Part shown: piece after piece, positions 44,701 to 53,300 of the stretch
Layout of the letters: each line of letters opens with the position of its first letter
Numbering within the stretch: the first letter of the stretch is position 1
The notes under the pieces: model-generated
What the model saw: only the letters and a program-made list of their open reading frames with translations
What the model was told of the DNA's origin: nothing
Databases searched by the model: none
Program-made: the position numbers and the translations under genes
Source: Chryseobacterium pennae
Lineage (GTDB): Bacteria; Bacteroidota; Bacteroidia; Flavobacteriales; Weeksellaceae
Assembly (NCBI RefSeq): GCF_003385515.1
Contig: NZ_QNVT01000021.1
Location: 48,828 to 112,827 of the forward strand
DNA length: 64,000 bases
Reading direction: 5' to 3'

Positions 44701-47340
44701 ATCAAATGCAGCAGGGTTTTTCATGAATCCTGCTTTGTTTGAATAGGATGTTGAATTTGTTTTTGTTTTGTTATAATAACCTTTACGAAAAGATCTGTTA
44801 ACAGGAACTTCACTGATCAGATCTCTCCCGTTTTGTAGATTTTCCCAAAGTTCTTCAGTATTTTCAGATTCAGGCAAATTGCAGGAAATTCCAATAATAG
44901 CAACTCTATTGGTTTTATATGAATTAACTTGTTTGTCCGGAGTTCCTGAAACCTGAGTTTCCGGAACTGCATTCTTCTGCAGAATTTCTTCCGCTGCAAC
45001 AAGTTTGTTATCTACAAGATAAGCAGCCAACTCTCCGATTGACGGATGCTGGATGACCGTAGTGGGATCCAAAACACAGTCATATGTTTCTTCCAATGCC
45101 GTGAGGAGTTTCATCATGATGATTGAATCCAGTCCATAATCTGACAAATGAGAGTCTGCATCCAAATCGGATACATTTAATTTCAGGAGATTTGCACAAA
45201 TTTCCTTTAATCGGTTTATTATTACTTCTATACTCATACCAGCAATTTGTGGTTCTTCATTGGTTGTTACGGTTATGTTGTCAAGTGGGATTTTTTCAAT
45301 TATTTTTTGCTGTTCACCAAAGAGAACCAAAATATGATTCAAACTGCTTTTCAAAATAGCATCCAGGGCATCCATTCCCAAGTTGGTTGGAAGAGGTTCC
45401 ATTCCCCAATGTCGCTTTAAGTACTGTTCTGAGGACTCATCGATCTGCATACCACCAGAACGCCACAACGGCCAGTTTATACTCAGAGTCTGTCCGTATC
45501 TTTCTCCGCGTTCAACTAAAATATTACGGTAATGTGTGTAATCATCCAGATAGGCATTCGCGGATGCATAATCTGACTGACCAATATTGCCCAATACGGC
45601 AGATACAGAAGAAAAATTAACAAAAAAGTCCAGGGACTCATCTTTGGTTGCCTCGTCCAGATTTATAATCCCTGAAATCTTAGGATCAAACACTGCTTTG
45701 ATTTCTTCGTGGGTTTTCTGAATCAATAAACTGTCTCTGAGAACACCTGCAGCGTGAATGAGTCCGGTCAGATATCCATATTCCTCTTTGATTTGGCTTA
45801 TGAGTCTTTCAACAGAAACGGTATCGTTTACATCGGTTTGAATGTATCTCCATGAAGGTTGATCTGACAGTAACTCCTGCTGCTTTGCATTGGCTGTTCT
45901 CCGTCCTGATAGAATAATTGTAGCTGTTGGATAATTCCTGCTGATGTGCTGGGCCAACTGAATACCTAAACTGCCAAATCCGCCTGTAATAAGGTATACC
46001 CCTTCCGGGCGAAAGGAAATGCTTCGGTTATCCGTAAGATCCACAGACCTCAGCGTACACACTGATCGGATTCCTCCTTGGTAGCGGATCTCTTTGGAAG
46101 CAGTATTGAATTCATTTTTTAGGATCTGCACCCATTTTTCAGGAGCATTAAAATCTTCCAGTCCAAGAATTCTTCCTGTAAACCAGGAACATTCCTGCTC
46201 TGCTGATTTGATTAATCCGCGTAAAAATCCAAAACAATGATAGTGAGAAGTTAATCCCGCAACAGTAAGATTCAATGGTGATTTACTGGTTATACTTTTA
46301 AGAATCTCTTTCTTTACTCTTTCAAACAGATCAACAGAAGAAGATGAAGAAAGATGAAGTACTTTACAGTCCAGAGATTCCGATACTGAAGCGATAAGCT
46401 CTTGTGAAGCATCGATCAGAACAATTGTATCGGATAGGGATAAAGTAACATCTGCATCCAACACAAGATTTTCCTGTTTCCAGGTACTTTGGTAGTAACT
46501 CACTGAGGCTGTTTCCGATATAGCAGAAACCGGATCGGGGTGATTCTGGCTCACCTCTGGTTTCTCTGCGGCTAATGTTAAAGCGGAAAAACCAATTAGT
46601 GACACAAATACTTTTCCTGAATTATCAGACAGGTAAATAGAATATTCTTTCAGACGTGCTTTCGGGTTCGTCACTTCAGTATAGCACCAAACGGTCTCCG
46701 GTAATGTGCCATATATATTCAATTCCCGAAGGCTGAAAGGCAGTTCAAGCGAACCTCCTTCCGGGACAAACCCAATTCCCATACAAGTTTGTAAAGCACT
46801 GTCGAGCATTCCCGGAGAAAGAACAAAACCGTCTTCCCGTGGTAATATTATTTGAGATACCGCACAGGTTTCTGAACAGTACATCTCTTTGATTCCCTGA
46901 AATGTGCGACCGTAGAACAGTCCCCGACTCCGGAAACTTTCATAACTCTCTTCTGCAGAAACAACCTGCTTACATGACATCCGTGCAGCTTGCAGATCAA
47001 TTGTACGTGGGATAGGTAAAATTCCTGTGTAAATGTGTCCCTGACTATGTATTTCTTTGGTACCGGAGCTTCGGGAACCAATCTCATAAGTAATTCCTGA
47101 AACTTCTTCCATATACCCGGTTACCACATCAACTGGTTCATTATAAACGCGAATCGGGCGCATCCAAACCACATCACGTAATCCTGTCACCTGTTTTTCA
47201 AGAATGTATTCTCCTCCAAAACGGGCCAATTCAAGGTAAGCAACTCCGGGAAGGACTTTTGTCCCCTGAACCACATGGTCGGAAAGAAACGTTTCCAATC
47301 CTGTAAATCTGCTTTGAAATTCTTTTAATATTGTTTTCAT
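35797..47340 (-). CDS. trans-AT polyketide synthase C: DH-KR-ACP-KS-ACP-KS-ECH-ACP-ACP-KS-DH-KR
   Basis: A 3,847-residue PKS with no AT. Domains: DH about 10-255 (His 22 in HVVQGTKVLP, Asp 180); KR about 445-665 (TGGFGSLG, catalytic Tyr 591); ACP (Ser 739); KS about 810-1235 (Cys 991, His 1116 and 1156); ACP (Ser 1319); KS about 1400-1830 (Cys 1571, His 1706 and 1750); embedded ECH about 2015-2255 with GFTPGMGAT and candidate catalytic Lys 2089 and His 2243; tandem ACPs (Ser 2378 and 2487); KS about 2560-2985 (Cys 2728, His 2863 and 2903); DH about 3145-3400 (His 3166, Asp 3324); KR about 3410-3830 (GGAGGIG, Tyr 3767). It ends without a carrier; the module is finished by the cMT-ACP-ACP of protein D. 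The first KS has an unusually short linker to its ACP. The opening DH completes a module begun on PKS B, from which it is separated by one in-frame TAA. Confidence 0.94.
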   Translation of the reverse strand: MKTILKEFQSRFTGLETFLSDHVVQGTKVLPGVAYLELARFGGEYILEKQVTGLRDVVWMRPIRVYNEPVDVVTGYMEEVSGITYEIGSRSSGTKEIHSQGHIYTGILPIPRTIDLQAARMSCKQVVSAEESYESFRSRGLFYGRTFQGIKEMYCSETCAVSQIILPREDGFVLSPGMLDSALQTCMGIGFVPEGGSLELPFSLRELNIYGTLPETVWCYTEVTNPKARLKEYSIYLSDNSGKVFVSLIGFSALTLAAEKPEVSQNHPDPVSAISETASVSYYQSTWKQENLVLDADVTLSLSDTIVLIDASQELIASVSESLDCKVLHLSSSSSVDLFERVKKEILKSITSKSPLNLTVAGLTSHYHCFGFLRGLIKSAEQECSWFTGRILGLEDFNAPEKWVQILKNEFNTASKEIRYQGGIRSVCTLRSVDLTDNRSISFRPEGVYLITGGFGSLGIQLAQHISRNYPTATIILSGRRTANAKQQELLSDQPSWRYIQTDVNDTVSVERLISQIKEEYGYLTGLIHAAGVLRDSLLIQKTHEEIKAVFDPKISGIINLDEATKDESLDFFVNFSSVSAVLGNIGQSDYASANAYLDDYTHYRNILVERGERYGQTLSINWPLWRSGGMQIDESSEQYLKRHWGMEPLPTNLGMDALDAILKSSLNHILVLFGEQQKIIEKIPLDNITVTTNEEPQIAGMSIEVIINRLKEICANLLKLNVSDLDADSHLSDYGLDSIIMMKLLTALEETYDCVLDPTTVIQHPSIGELAAYLVDNKLVAAEEILQKNAVPETQVSGTPDKQVNSYKTNRVAIIGISCNLPESENTEELWENLQNGRDLISEVPVNRSFRKGYYNKTKTNSTSYSNKAGFMKNPAAFDIHYFKIKPEEALAMDPQQRIVLELTRDLLASAGFEKEELAGTNTGVFIGAKDNNYIRNGYDLLPEGTHQHIIVNSISNMIAARVSDFYDLKGTSQVIDTACSSSLVAIHQACDAILSGKLNMAIAGGISVIVDEYGHVGFSQANVLSADGKSYVFDERANGFVLGEGGGLVLLKDYGQALLDGDRILAVVEGSAVNNDGQTMGVTVPNKQGQKEVIAEALAKSEIHPDQISYYEAHGTGTLLGDPIEINAASEVYQQQTDKTGFCAIGSVKSNLGHTMTAAGVTGLIRIILQMQHDELVPTIHCEKPHPRFKFNESPFYPITARKKWDVQQKIAAISSFGFGGTNCHLILSKATQDKMNCKRIPLKVQRQSENYWLGDTNSAVFEKEEVTPKTIVTKPLIHGLENEIIRLIRNKIAQKTSIQPADILVDEGFMDLGLDSTVLIQLTSELGDDWNIELYPTLLFQYDTIRKFAAYIAATYSSELENLQQVEPVSASFEEKEEPQEIKSEKHLKESLLASEDEIAIIGMTARFPGAETLEDYWGNILENKDLITEIPKDRWKWEMYYGDEKKERGRTKAKFGGFISDIDKFDRQFFRVLPLEAQLMDPQHRISIEGVYHLFEHAGIAPEQMKGTDTGVFIGVSSSDYATLINKEKGLNQYAQYATGNTHSVLVNRISYLFDLHGPSIPVDTACSSSLIAISRAVESIRSGNCSMAVAGGVNIILSPELSLSFSQAGMLSEDGRCKTFDKNANGYVRSEGMGLILLKSKAAALRDGDQIYGVIKSVAENHGGKVSTLTSPNPNAQRNLIIHAIQKAGLHPNDISYIEAHGTGTPLGDPIEIDALKMAFEELTGNTPLKQANCTLGSVKASIGHLEAAAGIAGIIKTILCLGHQTLGGNPQLKEPNELLKLHNSPFRLAKETEYWESVNQKMRTAGVSSFGFGGANAHVILQEYSDNEAKKPKHGKTLICLSAKTESQLLTIQKNLFAFLQKNSDCSLHDIAQTLLVGRDAMSIRTALVTDSLNDLKQQLEQVILGKQSAFVSGIADLNAFNEQDIKIAVRRNLLVSNELESLMHSWLKGQPVSWKQFYDAAEVRRIALPGYPFLRERCWYNEIKEISTSEGSQTKEFLQIDHVIGNEIGIEELGNGIVMVKMQSRKTKNMLDDQLIKSLTKTFSELEQRADLKVVILTGYDNVFCMGGSQDVLNGIASKKQKYTDAPFVYQGLLEFKVPVITAIQGMAVGGGLIFGLYGDIVYMDERSTYSSNFMKYGFTPGMGATYIMPKKLGQQLAQEMMYTARLIGGNELRERGATVKITVDVLKEAVRTAKELASKPKIALEVLKRNLSDRMLQDLQLHVKEELEMHDKTFHTDEVRNLIMSTFNRPNAVNPEKKITIAPVDSKVKLAHPDMIAAKGVKPFSFEPFIKVSLRDVRQTDFISELKPVTQPLLVESKREGKYIKSDQQKVTVQSGTIIDFLKDCAAALLNLHTDEIGADDTFLDMGIDSISGVEFIRSVNEKFDLQLEAVLLYDYPNIKTLSVFIEKNSMTIPVISQKEPVQPTAEPVILPGKEEIETVQENTTDVTGSLKQIFSRMLNLPVEELSIDESFIDFGVDSISGVEVVRGINEQFDLSLETVILYDYFNIRKLAGFITGQLPEKLIIIPETQTTSIKENVVLVEENQPQISAMDIAIIGISGRFPQADNVDEFWKNLASGKDSVTEVPGRKWSVADIYSEERGVPGKSYGKWMGAIHDEDKFDTYFFNISPAEAKKMDPQQRVFLQEVWKTFEDAGYSPESLSESACGVFVGVGPGDYFDRFKHNELLDNHVLTGVTTSMLASRISYLLNLQGPAIAIDTACSSSLVALHQACSSLRNGECEMAIAGGVNIMTTESMHILTSKTEMLSEDGKCHTFDNQANGFVPGEAVGVVLLKPLQQAINDKDNIYAVIKGSAVNQDGKTNGIMAPSANSQKKLIQQVLNRFDIDPGSISYVEAHGTGTKLGDPIEIKALKEMYSGEDFKPESCALGSVKTNIGHALTAAGISSLLKVVLSMKNKQIPPSLHYNQCNEHIQLNGTSFYVNTELREWKLPNSGVRRAAVSSFGYSGTNAHVILEAFERLPEKTVQDQERLFLFSAKNQERLVEMVKLYCEFLQEKRNLNNVSYTLLTGREAMPERLAVVASTQADLLVTLQEYLNGTGVHYITGNVKSQGIHQRSLQIVNQRLQEIINSWLKGQSIEVISLFDGEKPEKISLPTYPFEKERHWVDVVHTKSIEASVNTSLNEWIYKTTIAPNSPLVNDHKVQGRKIVPGVYYLQIVKEAMKQGFHLDVNRFRNIRLLDPGYIGREPITFQVEIKQKDQEFEYRITTVEQGQTKVKSQGFTSFSTEQPVISGRKHEQYKLLPFALENNEFYERFASIGLEYGPLFNGMKKLYFSENEAWAYSEKIGNSSEESVLGQLDTCFQTCLGIDHKNSTLKLPFGIEDLLLYHSMPERVWTYARKELDVQGKTTFTVEIYDEEGLCLGKAQNVAVFPLHEAVNKPQIVENRKKHLYIPKWNRIKTGKISVQPILNIGQHLIIGQKTDKILSDSLAQDLKKKGIVPLYADTLDHVPVGVGHIYLLHGLQSAYSQEDSLEQMEYTVFRAVKVLQESTFNPQNIELTVFTRNTQKVLDTDTVNPKGSGIVGIIGSLAKEQPGWTIRMIDLGTETTWNWDALISHSSNKDGAVVAYRNGFLFRSELRQLDQHTGVSSKLKQNGVYLLLGGAGGIGRVTSDYLIKQYNAKVIWLGRRGMDSKLEQEINSVGTPSNRPEYFQCDATKKSEVENIHKLFMEQGLHINGIFHSAIVLNDRLIKNMKEQSFKMAFEPKSLATQNLFEVFKGEALDFICFYSSIQSQVNAAGQSNYSAGCTYKDSYAHALQQERKNTPVYIINWGYWGDVGIVSTDEYRAKLAASGLGSINAKEGMQILEQILAGEQKQLAAIKFLN
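45344..46519 (-). repeat. 1,176-bp direct repeat, copy in PKS C (KR region)
   Basis: This segment encodes the structural and catalytic KR of PKS C (about residues 275-666). It is about 98% identical at DNA level to 49649-50824 in PKS B, with about 21 mismatches counted by eye and no indels. The two copies are in direct orientation, offset by exactly 4,305 nt (1,435 codons). Confidence 0.95.
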
Positions 47341-47346
47341 CTTCTC

Positions 47347-50300
47347 TTATTTCACCTGATGCAACAAGGGATGCAGCTTTCCGGAATGTTTTGTTTTCAT
47401 AGTTTCTTTAACAACAATTACGGGCTTCAATCCAATTGATTTAACCGGGATCCAGTGTCTGTTTTTGGCAAACGGATAATTGGGCAATTGCAACTTAACA
47501 GGTTGTTTGTTCTTGTATTGTTTCGTCCAATCCACAATGTAGCCCTCAACCCAAGCAGTTGCCAGTTCCGTCAATTCCTGAAGCTCTCCTATTTTTTTTC
47601 CTTTTGATTTGCTTACCAGTCCTTCAAATACTTTCTCAGCCTTATTTTCATAAAGATTTTCTCTCAGTTCCTCTACGTCAGAGACAACTGTTGCCCAACG
47701 GTATTTGAGTTCCTCTCTCCCAATGTGGAGTGTATAGGCCATATTTTTCAGATCAGTGTGCTTATTTTCCTGAATAAAATTCAGGTAATTACTCTTCAAT
47801 TGTTGAAGTGCAGACTTCGTATTGGCAGATAAACAAATCACAACCGGTTCATTTCCTGAAGAATAATCCGATGTTTTTTTAGGATATTCCTGTACAATTA
47901 CATGGGCATTTGAGCCTCCGAATCCAAAGCTGCTCACTCCTGCAATTCTCGGTTTATCGGATTTCCAGTGTTGTGTTTCTTTTACCAATTCAAACGGACT
48001 TCCTTCCAGCTCCAGATATTCATTTGGAGAAGTAAGATGAGGATTGCCCGGCAATGTTTGATGCTGCATACTAAGAATCACTTTAAGTACACCAGCAATT
48101 CCTGCAGCGGATTCAAGGTGACCGATATTTGTTTTTACGCTTCCGAGCTTACAAAATAATTTATTCTTTATCGGTAAATTTTGAACGGCAGCAATTTCTT
48201 TAAAAGCTGCTTTTAATGCTTCCGTTTCAATCGGATCTCCAAGAGGAGTTCCGGTACCATGAGTTTCAATATAGGTTACATCCGTCAAAGAAACTCCACT
48301 TTTCAAATAGGCATTTACCAATAAATCTTTCTGTGCTTTGGGGTTCGGAGATGTTAATGTATTGGCTTTTCCGCCATGATTTTCATTACTCCCTTTAATA
48401 ATTCCGAAAATGGTATCTCCATCTTCTTCTGCCTGTTTCAATGATTTCAGCAAAATAAATCCGACTCCTTCCGAACGTACATAGCCATTTGCTTTTTTGT
48501 CGAATGTTTTACATCTTCCATCTTCACTAAGCATTCCAGCCTGTGTAAATGACAATGTTAAGTCAGGAGCCAGTAAAGCATTAACTCCTCCGGCAACAGC
48601 CATAGAACAGTTTCCGGATCTGATGTTTTCAACCGCCCGGTGAATTGCAACCAACGAACTGGAACAAGCTGTATCAATAGCCTCACTAGGACCATGCAGA
48701 TCAAACAGGTAGGAAATTCGATTGGCCAAAACAGCATGAGAATATCCCGTGGAAAAATGGGCTTCACTTACTACATCTGCATGTTCTTTTAGCAGAACGG
48801 AATAATCTGTGGATGAAACCCCAACGAAAACTCCGGTATCTGTTCCTTTTAAATCTTCCGGACGAATGGCAGCATTCTCAAATAAATGGTAGACCAATTC
48901 TAATGTAATACGTTGTTGCGGATCCATCAACTCTGCTTCATGCGGAGAAATATTAAAAAACAAGGCGTCAAATTTGTCAATGTCGGTAATGAATCCGCCA
49001 TGAATTGCCTTAGTTTTATTTTTTTCTTTAAACGGGTCGCCGAAATAATTCTTCCAACTCCATCTGTCTGCAGGAATTTCCGAAATTGCATCATGTTTAT
49101 TGACCAGGTTTTTCCAGAAGATATCCAGATTTTCTGCTCCTGGCAGTCGCCCGGCAATACCAACAATTGCAACTTCTTCCCGTTCAATTCTTTGTGAATG
49201 TATTTTTACTGTTTCTTCATTTTCTATTTCTTCCGGAATATCGAAAACTGATTCGTTTTCTTCGAAAGATGATGTATTTTCCTTTACCACATGATCGGTA
49301 TGTTCTTCCAGCAGGAATGAACCTAGCTCATGAAGTGTAGGATAGTTATAGAAAATGGTAGGCATCAGATGAAGATCATAGGCTTCGTTCAGCGCATTGG
49401 AAAATTGGGTCAGTGAAATCGAGTCAAAACCAAATTCACCGAATTCGAGTTCCGTATCCATTTCTGCAGCATCCAACTTCAATATATCAGCGGCCAGCTT
49501 TAGCAGATTATTTCGAAACACTTCTTCCTGCATTGTTTTATCAATAACCGGTTTCAGCACTGGTTTCTTAGAAGTGATTACAGGTTGATTATAAAATTTA
49601 TTTTCGAGAATATCCTGATCACCGTATACCAATCCCGCCACAGAACAGCTGCTTTTCAAAATAGCATCCAGGGCTTCCATTCCCAAATTGGTTGGAAGAG
49701 GTTCCATTCCCCAATGTCGCTTTAAGTACTGTTCTGAGGACTCGTCGATCTGCATGCCACCAGAACGCCACAACGGCCAGTTTATACTCAGAGTCTGTCC
49801 GTATCTTTCTCCGCGTTCAACTAAAATATTACGGTAATGTGTGTAATCATCCAGATAGGCATTCGCGGATGCATAATCTGACTGACCAATATTGCCCAAT
49901 ACGGCAGATACAGAAGAAAAATTAACAAAAAAGTCCAGGGACTCATCTTTGGTTGCCTCGTCCAGATTTATAATCCCTGAAATCTTAGGATCAAACACTG
50001 CTTTGATTTCTTCGTGGGTTTTCTGAACCAATAAACTGTCTCTGAGAACACCGGCAGCGTGAATGATTCCGGTCAGATATCCATATTCCTCTTTGATTTG
50101 GCTTATGAGTCTTTCAACAGAAACGGTATCGTTTACATCGGTTTGAATGTATCTCCAGGAAGGTTGATCTGACAGTAACTCCTGCTGCTTTGCATTGGCT
50201 GTTCTCCGTCCTGATAAAATAATTGTAGCTGTTGGATAATTCCTGCTGATGTGCTTGGCCAACTGAATACCTAAACCACCAAATCCGCCTGTAATAAGGT

Positions 50301-53300
50301 ATACCCCTTCCGGGCGAAAGGAAATGCTTCGGTTATCCGTAAGATTCACAGACCTCAGCGTACACACTGATCGGATTCCTCCTTGGTAGCGGATCTCTTT
50401 GGAAGCAGTATTGAATTCATTTTTTAGGATCTGCACCCATTTTTCAGGAGCATTAAAATCTTCCAGTCCAAGAATTCTTCCTGTAAACCAGGAACATTCC
50501 TGCTCTGCTGATTTGATTAATCCGCGTAAAAATCCAAAACAATGATAGTGAGAAGTTAATCCCGCAACAGTAAGATTCAATGGTGATTTGCTGGTGATAC
50601 TTTTAAGAATCTCTTTCTTTACTCTTTCAAACAGATCAACAGAAGAAGATGAAGAAAGATGAAGTACTTTACAGTCCAGAGATTCCGATACTGAAGCGAT
50701 AAGCTCTTGCGAAGCATCGATCAGAACAATTGTATCGGCTGGGGATAAAGTAACATCTGCATCCAGCACAAGATTTCCCTGTTTCCAGGTACTTTGGTAG
50801 TAACTCACTGAAGCTGTTTCCGATGTGGCATCAAGATTTTTGTGGATAATTACCGGCAACTTTTCTGTAGTTTCATCCGGTTTTCTATCATTTATTTCTA
50901 TCCAAAAACGCTTTTCTTTGAACTGATAAGGTGGCAATTCTATTTTTTTAACATGGGAAGAATTTAATAATTCCCAGTCTATCTGCACTCCTTTTGTCCA
51001 TAAACCAGCCAATGAATTCAATTCTGAAAAACGGACTGCTGCATCAATATATGCTTTTCCAGCTTCTCCGGTAAGCAACAATTCTATCTTATCTTTTCGT
51101 GTATTTCCTTCAAAATATTTTTTCGGAGAAGAGACGTTATCCAGGTAAGCTGTCAACTGCTGTAATAAATCTTCAATTGAATCTGTAACAAAGGCTAAAC
51201 GATACTGGAATTCATCTCGTCCTACCTGTAAAGTATAAGCCAGATTGTGAAGAGAAATATCGGTTCTTATATTCTCCTCTACAACCTGCAGTTTATAAAA
51301 CGTTTGTAATTCTTTTCCCCATTTGCTTTCGATATGAGTTATTAAATGAGCAACGGATGTGGTATTTATGATTTCATGCTGGAGTTGATCAATGTTCCAG
51401 TGATCTGAAAAATAGACAGCAAAAGTAACGAGGTCAAATTGCTGAATATTCAGTTCTTCAAAACTCATGTCGGGTCTGATCTCTGTCTGCAAAATGCTCA
51501 GGTGATCTGAAAACCATCGAAGTAATTCCTTCTTCAATATATAAGATAATGCAGGTTTTCTTTGATGAGAATCTCCCAATAAAAATGCCCGTAAAGCAAT
51601 AATATACTTTTTTAAACTATCTTCAGACTTGGCTGAAACGGGAACTATCAGTTTCTTTTTCTCTTTCTGAACAGGCTGCTTATTTTTATCCTGATAGGCA
51701 GTAACAAGAATATGTGCATTGGAACCACCGGCACCAAAAGAGCTTATTCCAGCTGTTAATGGATACTTTTGTCCATTTAATTGAACTTCTTCCCAATTAT
51801 CACCACTCTGAGCAATAATAAACGGTGTATTTTTCAGATCAATCAACGGATTAATATCTTCCGAATGCAATGATTTGGGAATATAGCGATGCTTCATACT
51901 GTATAGCACCTTTGCAAGCCCTGCAAGTCCTGCAGCCGTTTCAGCATGACCGATATTGGTTTTTACAGAACCTATTTTACAGTATCCATTGGGTGGACTG
52001 CTGATTCCTTGTTCTGAAAACAAATCAGAAAAAGCCATTTTCATTCCGTTGATTTCAATCGGGTCTCCCAATGCTGTCCCAGTTCCATGCGCTTCAATAT
52101 AGCTGATGGTTCTCGGATCTATGGAGGATTTTCGGATCGTTTCTTTGATCAGTTCTGCCTGTGCAAGCGGATTCGGTGCAGTTAACGAAGCAGAGGCACC
52201 GCCATGATTTTCCGAAGAGCCCACAATTACACCGAGAATCGGGTCATTGTCTCTCTCAGCAGCACTTAACTTCTTCAAAATAACGGCTCCTACTCCGTCT
52301 CCGCGAACATATCCGTTTGCCTCTTTTGAAAAAGTTTTACAACGTCCATCCTCACAGATCATTCCTGTTTTGGCATATTGAATATGCATCGTAGGATCCA
52401 TCATGATATTTGCAGCTCCTGCAATCGCCATTTCACAACCTTCGTTCTGAATAGCAAGTGCAGCTCTATGAATAGCTACCAGAGAACTGGAGCAAGCTGT
52501 GTCAATAACGTGACATGGTCCATTCAAGTTCAACTGGAATGCGATTCTGCTTGGGCAGAAGACATGCGATGCAGCCGTCAAGGTCATGGCATCCAGCGGT
52601 AACTTCTGTAGCTTGAGCTGATAATCCATGAGATTGATTCCCAAAAACACAGCTATTTTCTTTGAAGAGAGCGAGGCTGTGCTGTAGCCTGAGCGGTAAA
52701 TAGCTTTCCAGACGCTCTGCAAAAAGAGCCTGTGTTGAGGGTCCATGAGTTCTGCCTCTTTCGGTGAAATGGTAAAAAATTCAGGATCGAACTGATCAAT
52801 TTCAGGAACAAATCCACCCCATCTGACATTCGTTTTATTCTCTTTCTGTGGGTTCCCAAAGTGATTTTCCCAATTCCATCGGTCAGCAGGAATACTTTCG
52901 ATACAATTATCTTCATTTCTAAGATGTTCCCATAATTCCTCTGCGGAACGACTTTTTGCAAACATTCCATCTATTCCGATGATGGCAATCGGTTCATAGC
53001 CTGAAGGTTTTATTTTTTCTTCTATTGCTAGGGTTTTCGTATGGCCAGTCTGTTTACTTAAAAACACACTTCTGTATTTTTCCAGCAATGCTTTTTCTTC
53101 AGCATGTGTTTCTGCTTTCATAACAGAATCAGCCCCGGAGACCTCTCTTTCTGTTATTTCTACAGTCGATTTTCCTTCCTGGAACAATTCCGGATTTTTT
53201 TGATAAATAATTTCCGCCAATCGCTTTAAATTTCTGGCTTCAAAAAAAATGGTAGCATGCAGTTCAACAGAAAATTTGCTGCTAAGACGTTTGATAAATT

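Noticed and set aside
45387..45620. Plus-strand ORF of 77 codons, found again at 49692-49925
   Set aside because: It is antisense to the KR repeat and is duplicated only because the repeat is; it has no independent start signal or family.
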